From positions 834,577 to 898,576 of the forward strand of contig LNGK01000011.1 of assembly GCA_001510575.1 (NCBI GenBank): 64,000 nucleotides of DNA, written 5' to 3'. Source of the stretch: Knoxdaviesia capensis. Taxonomy: Eukaryota; Ascomycota; Sordariomycetes; Microascales; Gondwanamycetaceae. The notes beneath the pieces were generated by a model, which was not told where the DNA came from, did no database searches, and saw only the letters and a list, made by a program, of their open reading frames with translations. How positions within the stretch are numbered: position 1 is the stretch's first letter; the number at the start of each line of letters is the position of its first letter. The position numbers were made by a program, and so were the translations under genes. Positions 20,573 to 32,881 of this stretch are shown here, in pieces.

Positions 20573-23500
20573 TTACTCGGTCTTCTTCTTGCCAAAAAGC
20601 TTCAAGTCCTTCTTCGGCACACGCACCAACCAGTACATGCCAAGGGCGGCAATGATGTTGAAGAAGATGTACGCCCAGAGGATTCCAAAGTTCCTCCAGC
20701 GGTCAGCATACTCAGAGCGCACCGATGACAGGTACACGTTGGTGTCGGCCACGGCGCAGTACGAGCACATGTCGGTAGCGTTACCATCGATAATGTATCC
20801 GCCAACCATCTTGATGTAGTTGTCGAGGTACTGGCTGCAGTCCATGCCCGAGGGAGGCGCAAAGCTGAGCAGCTCCTGGGGCGAGCATACGACGCTGGTA
20901 TTGGCCAAGGCCGCACTCAACATGCCTGATACCAAATATGTGAATGGAGACACACGGTACATGAAGACCCAGAAACGGGGGAGAGTATCGGGGGTGGCAA
21001 GGACACCGCAGAAGATCAAGCAAAGCATGAACAGCAGGTTGGCCACGTTACCACCGGCCTCGGCAGTCTCAAATCCGGCAATGATGAGATCGGTAAACGT
21101 AGACGTGAACAGCAGGAACATCCACAGGAACAGGAACGTCAGCACTCCACGCTCAGCGACTTGGCCGGCAGGCACGGCGTTGTGTTGGAGACCGACCGGG
21201 TAGTACCAGGAGAAGTACATAATGACAGCCAGCAACGTGTTCCACGGCAGTTCGACAATGATCTGGGACAGCATAAACACCTTCCAGCCATAGACCTTGG
21301 ATGGGCGCTCACGCACTTCATACAGGTCACGCTGGATAACGAAATGAGGCATAGTCTGCTGCACAAGCTGGCCGAAGACAGTCAACAGGTTGAAGATGGC
21401 GAACATCTGGTTCTGGAGACCCTGGATGGTGTTGGGAGCATCGTAGAAGACAAAGCCAATGAACAGAGCGACGAGGGTGCCAAGAGCCAACTTGGAGTAG
21501 ATGTAGCTGGGAGTGCGCCAGTACTGCTCGAACACACGCTGGGTAACTTCCATGAGCTGGGAGAAGAAAGGAGCAGCAAACTCGCGGTAGCTACCCTGGT
21601 CCGAAACAGAGTGGGCGGATTCCTTCCGATCGGTCTTGAGACGCTGAAGTTCAGCCTGGACGGCAGCATACTCGGGGCTTCCACGCCAGGTTTTGAACCA
21701 GTCAATTTCGGTAGACGAGCCAGGAGCGGCACCAATAGCCTCCAGCATCCATTCGGCAGGGTTGGCATCCGGAGGGCAGGGAGGGGCACCGTGGCGTTCG
21801 AAGTACGAAGTCATAGTCTTAGCGCTCTCTCCAATTTCACCAAAGTAGACAGTGCGTCCACCCTTCTGGAGGAAGAGGAGACGGTCGAAGCGCTGGAAAA
21901 GCATGGCAGACGGCTGGTGGATAGTGCACAGAATGGCTTGGCCGTTCTGGGTCAGCTTCTCGAGAAGGTCCAGAATAGCCCATGAAGTCTGGGAATCCAG
22001 ACCCGAAGTAGGCTCATCGACAAAGAGCAGCAGTGGAGGCTTAGCAGCGAGCTCGACACCGATAGTCAGACGCTTGCGCTGCTCAACGTTGAGACCTTCA
22101 CCGGGAACACCAACGACGGCGTCGGCGTACTCCTGCATATCTAGCAGCTTGATAACATCTTCAACATAAGCAAGCTTTTCTTCGCGGGGGACACTGGCGG
22201 GCTGGCGAAGAAGGGCACTGAAGTTGAGGGCCTCGCGAACGGTACTAGTCTGAAGATGAAGATCCTGCTGTTGCACATAGCCGGTCTTGCGCTGGAAAGA
22301 AGTATCACGGGGGTAACCATCAACGAGCATTTCACCGGTAATCACACCCATGTTAACACGATCGGCAAGACAGTCGAGAAGAGTCGTCTTTCCGGCTCCA
22401 GACACACCCATCAGGGCAGTGAGAGTTCCGGGCTTGACCCAACCATCAACGTTATCCAGAATGCGGCGATTCTCGGCCTTGATCTTGACATCGTAGCAGA
22501 CATTGCCCCAGTGGAAGGTCGAAGTGCTCATCTGCAGGTTACTGGCCTCACCCTTGGATCCAGCAGCAGCGCGATCGTTGGTGGCCATAGGTCCAAGGCG
22601 GATACCAGACTCGGGGTCCTCTTTGTGCTTGTCATCGAGAGAGGCAGGCTTGTAGCCACGGCGGAAAACGAGAACCTCGCCCTTGGATTTCTTTTCGGAG
22701 ACCAATTCGGCGGAAATCATATAGGTGGCAAGGAAGAAGATCGTGAAGGCGATGAGAATTCCAAAGTTCCTCCAGCGGTGGGAGTACTCATAGCGGAAGG
22801 CCTTGAAGACGTAGTTGTCGCCGCTGACAAACTGCTCGCCACTGACTGAGCCAACAGCACTACAGGCACGGTTGTCGACGCTGAAATCCTTGTAGCCCTC
22901 AACAAAAGGGCTCGGGACGTACTCGGTGCACCTAAACTCACGGCCATGGAATTCGTTGACAACCAGATTCTCGAAGGCATAGGCCAGAGGATCCAGGTAG
23001 TTGAGCCAACGGCACCAGCCCAGCATGTAATCGATAGGCACGACGAACCCGGTGAAGATGACCAAGTCAAGAATGAGCAGAGCGGCAGGGACCATGGCTT
23101 GCGACAGGGAACGCGAAGATGAGGCGATGGTCCGGAAAATCATAGACATACTGAGCACGGTGAAGAAGGACATGAGCAGGAAGAAAAAGAAGGCACCAGG
23201 TTCGCGACGCAGATTTGTCAAGAAATACAGCGTGATGTTGAACACTAAGGTGTTTCCGATCTTGTAGGGCAGATCCATGAGCATAGACGAGATAGCTTCG
23301 GCCGAGGGATGGTAGAAGGCGTAACGGGCGTGCTTTTCAACAATGGGGCGTTGGGCATAGAGAGTCAGAATTTCCAGGGCACTAGCGAAGGCGTTCATCA
23401 GGCAGGCAAAGAAGAGAAGGGAACCACGCTGGAAGAAACTAGCGGAGGTATCCTGGAGGTTATAGAACACACTGCCGATAATCAGAGACATGGCAAAGTT

Positions 23501-25289
23501 ACCGATAAGAGCGCCAACCGTCAGAGACGGGTCGCCGGCCAGACGGCGCCAGGCACGCCACAGGGTGATCTCAATTTGCTGCATGAAGGAGAGCGTGAAG
23601 GGGGACTTGGCACGCTGGGACTTGGCCTGAACAAGACGCTTGCCGGTACGGAAAGCGTCCGCATCGGGTCCGTCGATGGGGTGGGCAATCTTGTAATCCT
23701 CAATCTCCTTCTGAAGCGCCTTGTACTCGGCGCTAGCCTGCCAGGCACGGGAGAAGTCCTCGGGGGTGCGCGGGGCACGACCCTCGAAGCCAGGGCGAAC
23801 GATACGCTCGGCAGGGCTCGTCATGCTGGTAAGAAAATCGGGGACGGTGGCACGATCGGGGCACTGGAAGCCCAGGTTGACAAAGTACTGCTTCGCGTCG
23901 GTAGTCTTACCGAAGAAGATCTGGTGGCCCTCGTACAAAACGGTAGCCTTGTCGAAGAGATCGTAGGCAGACTGGGGGGCTTGGTAGATGGAGACGCAGG
24001 CGGTGCGGTCGAACACCTCGGCCTGGAGGCGGAGGGTCTTGCAGAACTCGATGGCGTTCGCACTGTCGAGACCACGAGTACTGTTATCCCAGCACTGCAG
24101 AGGAGCTCCGGACAAGGAGGCCTCGGAAATGGTGACACGCTTGCGCTCACCACCACTGACACCACGGATGAATTCGTTGCCGACGCGGGTGTTGACAGTG
24201 TGGGAGATACCGAACATGGCCATCACGACATCACGAAGATGCTGAGCGAAGACCTTGCGGTCGATTCCATTGGGGATCTCGCGGGGCTGGCGGGCGCGAG
24301 CGGCGAAGGTGAGAGTATCGCCAACCGAGAGTTGAGGGAAATGCTACAGGAGAATCGGTGTCAGTGGCAGGTCAAGGGGCCTCGGGGAAGCCAATACGCA
24401 TGACTTACGGCATCGATTTCGGCAGTGTAGATGACTTCACCACGATGATGAGTGTGCATTTCCTTTGCAGAGATACCTATATGGAAGTAACGAGTTAAAA
24501 TCTTTGGTGTCTTTGATACTATTGCCCGCTTGTGGTGTCGTTCGTAGATCTCCTGTCGTTCGTAGATCTCCTGTCGATCGCGGATGAAGAACATGTGTGT
24601 TGACCGGAGAACCATAGGAGCCAAAGCTCCTTCATTCATCCGGACAAAAATGAACCGTAAGGGGGAAACATACCACGGTAGTTGAAGTACGACGAATCGT
24701 CAAGGTACAGGCCGTTGGTCTCTCCAGCAATGATCTTCAGGAGAGTCGAGCAGCCAGAACCAGGAGGACCAAGAACCACCAGCATCTCACCGCGCTGGAC
24801 GATTCCGTCGAACGAGCGCAGAATGTCGATGCGGCGGTTGGAGCCCTTGAACAGGCGGCCAATCGAGCCGGCGCTACTGAGCCAGACGTTGAACACATCC
24901 TTCTGGTAGTCAGTGGCCTTGCCGAAGCCGAACACGTTGAGGTTCTGGAAGCAGATGCTAGAGCTGCGCATCGAGCTGCCCTCGGCGGAGATCATGTTGG
25001 CGAGGGCGCGGGCCCAGGCGCGGGGCTTGAAGTTGTCCGAGGCCGGGTTAAGCGGCGAGTCGGGACCGGCATTGAACGGGTTGCTCTGCGGGTCATCGGG
25101 GGCATAGTGAGACTGCTGAGTCAGTTGGCGGGCAAGTTCCTGCACGTGCGACATGCGGCGGCTGATTTCGGAATCATCGTCGTTGTCGGGGGTGCTGGAC
25201 TTGGATTCATGGGCTCCGGCCGTGACGGAGGTGCCGGTGGTTTCAATGCCATCGTACGACGCCATGTGTAGCTTTTCGGTGGACGGCAT
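20573..25289 (-). CDS. Full-size PDR-type (ABCG) drug-efflux ABC transporter, about 1484 aa
   Basis: Exons on the minus strand: 25289-24674, 24476-24409 and 24343-20573; the introns are 197 and 65 nt. Another in-frame ATG lies at 25265. The order is NBD1-TMD1-NBD2-TMD2, as in Cdr1/Pdr5. NBD1 has the degenerate fungal Walker A GPPGSGCS (about residue 174, Cys in place of Lys), signature VSGGERKR (about 290) and DNSTRGLDSA. NBD2 has canonical Walker A GVSGAGKT (about 874), degenerate signature LNVEQRKR and Walker B LLLFVDEPTSGLD. This asymmetry, with one catalytic site degenerate, is normal for the family. Each half carries a block of hydrophobic segments followed by a Cys-containing extracellular loop. 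By family it exports azoles and other lipophilic compounds across the plasma membrane at the cost of ATP. The sense strand upstream is pyrimidine-rich. Confidence 0.93.
24541..24576 (+). repeat. 18-bp tandem duplication within intron 1 of the ABC transporter
   Basis: TTCGTAGATCTCCTGTCG occurs twice in perfect tandem inside the 197-nt first intron, which is two to three times longer than the other introns in the window. The duplication may account for part of its length. Confidence 0.85.
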
Positions 25290-25539
25290 AGGGAGGGCTT
25301 TCGCGTCTTCGTCCGGCTCCCGTTGTGGGGGAGGAGGAGAAGATCGAGACGAAAGGGGGAGTTCGGTTGAAATAGTGAAGATAAGTGTTAAAATAGATCA
25401 GGTCGATAGAACAAACGAGCGTATACGAAGGAAAAAAGAGCTTGATATATATCAGAGATGGCCCCCAAATGACACAATTATAATAGACTAAAATGAAACC
25501 CGCCACCCAAAAAGAGAGAAGGTGATAAGATCCGCAAAA

Positions 25540-25790
25540 ACATATAAGAGCGAAGTTGTCGAAGAATCGAAGAGAAAGGAATTGGCAAGTTGAAGAATTC
25601 ACCCCACAAGCTGGATTGAAGTATATCACAGGTCTCGCTATCAGAGGAATTAGGAGAGAAAGAGGGAATAGCGGATAGAAGGAGAGGAAGGAGGGGGAAG
25701 AGAGGTTGAAAACCGAAAGCGAAGGGAAGGAGAAGAAAGAGAAGAGATCGTCAGACCAGGCTAGGAGGGGAGGCGATAAACACTTATAGC
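25540..25790 (-). promoter_or_regulatory. Pyrimidine-rich leader of the ABC transporter (sense strand)
   Basis: The plus strand carries a dense GA-rich tract (GAAAG, GGAGG and AGAGG units) 250-500 bases upstream of the transporter start. On the minus sense strand it is a C/T block consistent with the transcription start region. Confidence 0.45.
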
Positions 25791-28700
25791 TGGATGGTAT
25801 GGAAGGAACCAAATTGGCCCTGGGGAAGGAGCACACGGGGTGGGATCTTTCAACGACGTTCGTTGCTGGTCGCGAAATTTAGCGCATGTGGACAGCGGGT
25901 TTGCGCTGGAGCAAAGCACAACAACAAAAAGGCAGCGGAGAAATAAGCTTCCGGGTGGATCAACGGCCACACAAACGAGAGGGCCTGCTATAGCGGCTTG
26001 GCTGGGCGATAATATATTATGGGAGTGTGCCTGAGTGCAGCGCGCTCCCGTCAATGTAGCCGGTACCTAGCGGAGTTGTGGAGCTGCAATATCAGTAAGG
26101 TGTGGTCAAGCGGTCCTTTGAAACAAGATGGAGAATTCAGGCAAGTACCAGGTACTCGGACATTTAACAAGCCCGAGAAAGAAGGAAAAGGAAGGCGACA
26201 GAGACCCTCTACGTGTAAGCGAGGCGGCGGCAGGAGCGTTGCAAGTATACACCATAGCACCTTGACTTCCTTCCTGGGGAGTTCTCCAAACAACGAAACA
26301 AACAGAGCCCCCAAAACTTCGTGGAGAGCAAACGCCATCCTCTCGGAGAAGGTGCAACGCTCTCCTGCTGACTTTTTAAAACCAGCAGCAGGCCTCCCTG
26401 AGACATTCCCACAGATAGAATGTGTCCTGCAGGCAGGAGCAGTGGACCGATCGTGGCTTCTTTTGCGCTTGGAGGCACCCAGTTCGCAGCCTTCTCAAAT
26501 CCCCGAACCCACGAGGAAGCACTCCGTGCCTATTGTGGCAGCCTACAGCCTTTCGCGCGGTTGCTCGCTTGCACTCCTCTAAAACATACGAGCGAGCTGG
26601 GAAGGGGAAGCGCACGCATGTCGCATTTAATCTTTCTGGTCCAAAAAACCCTTTTCAGCGGGGTGACCGCGACTATCCAGCGCCAGCCCTGCTAGAATAG
26701 GAATAGTTAGTGTTCAACTCCAGGAACTATTCATTCATAGTGAGTAACACTTAACTCAAAATTATCATCCACGGCAGTGAGATGTCTCATTTTTGTGCTG
26801 GTCGTTCGTACTGGGGAAATACTGTCGTTAGGAACACCGCTAGAAACTTTGGTGTGTCTAGCCCGTCTCACGAAGACTCACAATCGGCAGGCACCGATCC
26901 TTCCAAGAGTCCGGGAAAGTCGCCACGGCCGTTGCTTCTAGATACTCTACGTAAAACGTACAGGCTCTCGTAAATAGGTACGTGTCGTTAGGGTTGACCT
27001 GATTTGGAAGGGCAGCCAACCTTGCTCTCAGGCTCGTGTCTCGAAGTCTCGGTAGCTTTACAAGACTCCGACCAAGTGCCTGAATGTTATTTTCGCTCGC
27101 CACCAGCCCACCACTCAGAGCCACCACCCGGAAAATTCTCTTCTCACTCGTCAGTGGTGGGCGGGTAGGGGGAATACATACCAAGCAATATTTTTGCATG
27201 GACCACCGACGGACGGCAGAAATGAGATGTGGTACACGTTCATCCCTTTACCAAATCTGGAACAAAGACATGAAAGCAGAAATTAATCCATAATAAAACC
27301 ACAGAAATTGGAGGGATGGAAGAAGAAGAAAAGTTTCCGAAGCAAGCGAGCTGGAACCAAGCTCGTCAGCCCGACAGTGGATGTCTCTGGGCAGACGTCG
27401 CAAAAATTGCAACAAAGCTAGACAAGCGAGACCGAGCGGGACTGTAAAAAGTTTCCGGAGCACTCTTCACCCGGCCGGAGGAACTCTTGACCCGGCTGCA
27501 GGCATAAGCCAGAAAACCGCCAGAAACAGGAAACGACTAGTTGGTAGCTGCATGTCTGAAGCGAGGGTGGTGTGGCCAAAAATGGCAGAAAAGTCGGTGG
27601 GTGAATGATAGCCGTTTGTTTGGGGGGAGAATGGCGGCGGCACACACAATTGCGTGCCTGGGCCTTCTCCTCCCGTGATACCGATACTCTACCCGAGAGC
27701 AATCTATCCAAACCACGGAGTCCTTGTATCGGAGTATCTCCCCTGTGCCAACAGTTTGGCCCGTGGACATCCCGGGTGCGACAAACGGCGGCCGCGGCCG
27801 CGGCGGCGCGGCGGACAGGAGCAAGGCAAACGAGTGCGCAGACACCATGCAAAGCTGTCACACACTTCTGGATTCCACCTTCGGTGCCCTCCCAGCGCGC
27901 GCGCGCGCAAATCTGCTCTCCAAGAGGCAGGAGCCCGCTCCGCGCACATAGTACAGTACAGCCCAGCCAGCCTCACGACGCACAACAGACAGTAACGCAA
28001 GACGGCCGTTCAGTCGTCCGGGACGGTCCACTCACATACAGCTGCGCGCTGCCAATCCCTATCAAACTCCGCAATATCCCAATCTTCGCAGGAAGACGAG
28101 AGAGATCACCAACCGGCACCGCGAAAAAGAACACAGGAACTTTGCCGTGCTTGACGGTAAGCTGGAGGAGCATGGCCCTGTATTTCGCTGAGGATCGCCC
28201 CACACCGGAACAGGACCTAGATCTGCATTCCAGGTCCGACTTTCCAGCGGCCTTTCTGGGTCTCTTCACTCTCCTGTGCGGGCGTGAGAGCGACAGCCTA
28301 AATCCTGGATGACTCTGGTGTAAGCAACTGAGTATGATCTTCATTTTTAATAAGTACTGCATATGTAGCTTATTAGCTAACAAGCACGCGAAGATAATCT
28401 ATCCCGTAGGGCTACGTTAGATTGTACGAGGAGGCTCTGTGAACGAGGGCCCTGGATGCTGCTGTTGTAGGTTCGGCGGGTCATGCTTGGTGTGTGTTCC
28501 TGGTGGAGTGTCTGGGCACGCGTCCAGCTCTCACTACCACCATCATAGCAAGATTCTATTATCTTGGGCCGGGCCACGGACGACGCCGGGAAGCTTGGAC
28601 ACTCAAAAGCGCCCTGAATAATTCCCACCTAATGCAATCTAGCACCAGCGATCGTAAACGGTCAGAAGAAGGCTGAGTCCAGAGTCAAATCTCCCAGTTC

Positions 28701-29329
28701 ATATTTACGCCTTCCGCAGTATTAGATGGGCCCCCTCTCCAAGGCCCTGTTTAAACGAGCCCGGCGGTTTTTGACAGCGGTTGGGGAAATGGTTTGTTTG
28801 ATAAGACTGAGGCGCAGAATGACAGACTCTTCCCCTTCATGTTCCAGAAGTTCAGATGGCTTAGAAAGTTGGGTGTGGGGAGTCACAGTTCAGTATCTGG
28901 TGCCAGTTTAATCACGAACTTTGGGTACGGTGTGGTACACCGCAGATACTGAAGATGGAGTCTTGGCCCACACATGCCCGCTCCACAGCGACACCAACTC
29001 CGTAGTGCAGGTACAAACGCACACGGAAAGCCCTTGTCTCCCAAAACAAGACTGACCAGCTTCACAGGCCATCTTCAAGTACAGCAAACACCGTCAAACT
29101 CAAAACGGCGCCATGTAAATCAATCTTTACACAGCGTGGTGGGGGTGAACTAGGGGACACCATAAGCCCCCTTTTTCGTGACGTCCCTCCGTGCCGTTTT
29201 TTATAGCAATTATGCACTTTGCCTCTCCGTCGTTTGTATTCTCCGGTCGAAAGAGTGAGAGACAGAGAGAGACAGAGAAGAGAGAACTGTGCGTGGGGAC
29301 TGACAGAGTCCATACAAACCACACGAGCT

Positions 29330-29359
29330 GTTGTTGGTGTTGTTGTTGTTGTTGTTGTT
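29330..29359 (+). repeat. TGT/GTT trinucleotide microsatellite
   Basis: About ten TGT units (one variant unit) followed by a T run, in non-coding DNA. Confidence 0.8.
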
Positions 29360-31827
29360 TTTTCGGGGTCTTGATAGACTCCGAGAAAATTCTGGGCTTT
29401 GTCTTACGCCCAGAGCTTCCCGGCGCTCCTGATTGGCTGGGACGCTTGTAAGCGAACAGGGGACTTTGACAATTAGTGTTTTTTGGGTTCTCGGGCGGAG
29501 GGCGACAAATATGTTCCGCAAAAAGAAAGAGAAGGTGCGATCAACGCTAAACCGGAGTGGGACATTGTGTCTCCTTCCTTTGTTCGAGCTGCACATGAAT
29601 ACAGGTGCTGTGTCGGCCTCTCCTGACTGATATATCATGTACTCTATCTGCATCTGAGGCTTCAAGTGTTGGAACTGGAGAACAAGAGTTACTATCGTGC
29701 TCTCAGGGCTGTTCGTGAATCTGCGGATATATCGAGATCTTATTTCCTCAAGCCGTCAGACACGTCAAATCAGACCATAGGGTCAACCCCCGAGTGCTGT
29801 TGAACCGGTCAAATCTCACTCTCCCGGATCACCCATCCCACCGGCTGTCGTCTCCGCGGCTTCACTTTGTTCTTTGCTGATTGGCTCGACGGGTGAAGAC
29901 GGCGCCCGTAAGAGATTCACGGTCAGCAACGGGGGTGTCTTCTGGAGCCTTGTGCCCCATGGCTGCTATTTTTGGGGACTGGGATGATCTTCGCCTCCTC
30001 TTCTCGGCCGGCTTTACCACCACATCGTCCGTCTGGAAAGCGGAGAACCTGGCATTCGCCCGGCGCTCTCTTATCTCCGTGCTGCCAACCGGCCCGGCTC
30101 ACCCAAAACGGGTTTTGCCCCCTCTCCCCACCGCAATATGGTGACGGCCGATCACTGCTTGTTTTGGTGACACCGTTCATCAAAATAATCGGGGCAGTCC
30201 GTCCCCCCTTGCGAAATTACCATCTCCGCGAAGCACTCCTCTCAAGGCAAAGAAGTCCCTTATGTGGCACACACTTCGTTCGCGATAGGATGTGGGGGAG
30301 AGAGATCTCCAGCTCGCTCGCCCGCGGCCAGAGCATCCGGCCGGCCTATCGGGCTTTCGGGCTCCTATTTCCTGGGTGGTCAGCAGCTTACTCTTGTATG
30401 CTTGGCGCATCAACTCTAGCAGTCCGGATCAAGGACTTTTTGCCGCGGTAACGTTGTCGTCCAGCCGCGAACGGCCCGCAACCCCCTCGTCGTTGTCCGT
30501 CGGCCGGTCGGATCTTGTTGTTGCATCGGCCCTAGCTAGTGTTGGTTCGCGGGTGCCGTTGTGCTACTGGCAGATCTTCAATGAGCGGTCGGGCGAAAGT
30601 TATATATTGACGCTGCCGTCTTCCTAGCCCATCGTTTATTTATATCACATCCCGGGAAAATGATACCGGCTCAGGCATAATGATCCATACGCCTTTGCTG
30701 TTATCTTCCCTGATGGTAAGATTGCCGCTTACTCGCGAGATATACGCCGCACAGCGTTCCGCCTCCGTTGGCTGGGGGGCCGATGTGCCGATGCCTGAAT
30801 AGCGATCAATCTCGCGTCTTCGAAGGGCCCGCCAAAGAGCTCGCCAGTGGTTATGGTCACGACGGGCAAGACCTTCCACGAGCCCGGCATCACCCGTTGC
30901 GGGTGCCTCTCTCTTGAAAGACACCGCCGTGGATGAGATTTGGCCTCTGAAATCCCGGATATCTTCGCATCGCCGGCTTGCTTGGGGTTGAAGGGCATCC
31001 ATGCATTTGAAAAGCGTTAGGAGACCGGATGGGTGTTGTTCGGCCACGTCTCGTGTCCCGGTCATCGCTCTGTCATCGCTCCTCCATGAACACGCTGGGA
31101 TGCAGCACGGCGCGCTACACGACGACTCTACAGTTGGGCTCGCAGCCGGTGTGAACATGTATCTGTGGATGTTTCACTGCGTCGTGGGCGGTTCTCCAGG
31201 TCGCTGTGTGCCATGGCCTGCTCCGAGACTCGGCGGGCTTCGTCGACACAACCCGTCAGTCCATTAAGTCATACAGTTCTCAGCCAGCCTCGCCTGGCCG
31301 ACTCCAGTCAGCCGAAGAAATCATCATGAGTTGTCAAGAGGGGGGCCGTGGTATGGCTATCGCCCCGCGATGTTTGTGTGTGACTCCTTGGTTGCGGATA
31401 CACTGGTTGAGCGTGGCGCAACTCATCTCCAGAAACTCCAGGTCGGTGCTTCGTATTGCCATGTAAACCCCGATTCGCCTTTGAAGGATCGGCGTGCTGT
31501 GCTCTCCATTGTTGATGTGGTATTTTCCGAATGCGTTAAGCTCTCCTGTTCCGGGTCGCATTTCGCGCTGGGTCGAAAGCCTCGCAGTCATCCTAACCAT
31601 TCATCCTCGTTTCTGGGCCAGGACGAAACGTACTGTGTGTGTCTTTTACTTCACTTTCCAAACAGTCAGCCGATAGTGTCTTTCGGGATTGTGGTACAAA
31701 TAGGGCGAGTGAATACCCCACATTCGCTGGTGCTCCCTCGACTGGTACTCCCGGTGGCTTCCATATGTAGCACGCATCCGAAGTCTCTCTAGCCACCGTC
31801 CCCGAAGATCATCATGGTGCACCCCCA

Positions 31828-31844
31828 CTAACCCTAACCCTAAA
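31828..31844 (+). repeat. Interstitial telomere-like repeat (CCCTAA)
   Basis: CTAACCCTAACCCTAAA, more than two and a half telomeric units, lies about 1 kb upstream of the VWA-Hint gene. Confidence 0.8.
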
Positions 31845-32740
31845 ACCACAGAGTCTTCACCACCATGTCTCACCCACCCCCACCGCCGAAACCTGTGTCA
31901 CAGCGTCATTCGATGAAGAAAGTCAAGCCATCGGAGCTCAAAAGGACCTGAAGATCACTCAGCCACGACCATCTGACAGCGACCTGTGCATCCAAGCTCC
32001 CCCACGACCCAGGGAGCTTGAAGAGCTTCCTCCTTCATGGAGCTGTCAGTCGCTAGGTTCTATCTGTCCAACCAAGCCTTGCTTCTGGAGGAGGCCGCAA
32101 ACAGTTGGTGTGTTCAATTTTGCAAATACAGGCCACAACACAGTGTCTTTGGTCGCTAAATCGCGAGTAAAGCCGATATCGTGGGGGAACCTTTGACAGG
32201 CGGTTGCACAGCCCCAGCCTCAGCCCCAAACTCCAATTTTGCGTCCCTCCACGGCATCGTGCCATTCCAGACCAGCAGCAATCCAGTCGATATCTCTCGA
32301 CTCTCGCACGCATACCTAATCTGGGGTATCATGGAGACACAGAAAACTGTACGCACACACAAATGCAGATGAAGAGTCGGACCACCAACACCGCCTCTTG
32401 CCATATCCCCTCACACGACGTTCTTCACCTGGGACAAACCAAAAAGCTGGGTCCGCAATACCGGGCCATGGAGCTTGCAAGGAAGATGCTCGGATGGCCA
32501 TGATTCACGCCGTTCGGCATATACCAAGCTTGCCTCCAAATTGGTGGCCGAGCCGTTATCCTCCTCGCCAGCATTTCAGCCTTAAGCGCTATTCCCAAAA
32601 ATGCCTTGATCCAGTTCAAGGCTCCGCCATCGTCACTGACAATTTAGCGACAACCTCCCTGTCCTGACCTCCGCCGAGGCAAGCGGGGGGAATTGCAAGA
32701 TGAAGCAGCCTAGATCGGAGGCCGAGAGTTCGCTTCGAGA

Positions 32741-32747
32741 TATATAA
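32741..32747 (+). promoter_or_regulatory. TATA box of the VWA-Hint gene
   Basis: TATATAA lies 135-141 bases upstream of ATG 32882 and is followed at once by a CTCTCTTCTCTC pyrimidine stretch, a classic core promoter layout. Confidence 0.55.
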
Positions 32748-32881
32748 CGGCGCTCTCTTCTCTCTTGTTAAGGGCAGGACTTCCTGTCTACCATTTCAAG
32801 CAACAAACAATTTACTATCCAACTGTCGACTGACGAGCCAAACCAGCTTTTCCAAGAATAATCGATTAAATATCAAGAACC

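Larger units (their letters stand above)
25290..32881. other. Gene-poor intergenic region (7.6 kb) between the ABC transporter and the VWA-Hint gene
   Basis: No gene is supported. The 25540-25790 part is purine-rich on the plus strand (sense pyrimidine tract of the transporter). Around 27780-27910 there is a G+C-rich patch with overlapping GCGGCCGC sites and an alternating GC run. A TTG/TGT microsatellite lies at 29330-29359 and a telomere-like motif at 31828-31844. A roughly 100-codon frame without an ATG lies near 31860-32190, and other ORFs up to 235 codons are present, but none resembles a known family and frames overlap on both strands. Decayed genes cannot be excluded. Confidence 0.5.

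Noticed and set aside
21161..24403. Long frames of 364, 274 and 197 codons opposite the ABC transporter
   Set aside because: They are shadows of a strongly biased coding sequence with clear PDR motifs on the other strand.
27605..28312. 235-codon frame in the G+C-rich patch
   Set aside because: Overlapped by open frames on both strands, low-complexity Ala/Arg/Pro sequence, no start context and no recognised family.
30640..31158. 172-codon minus-strand frame
   Set aside because: Unrecognised, overlapped by other frames, and no splice or promoter signals; kept only as part of the intergenic description.
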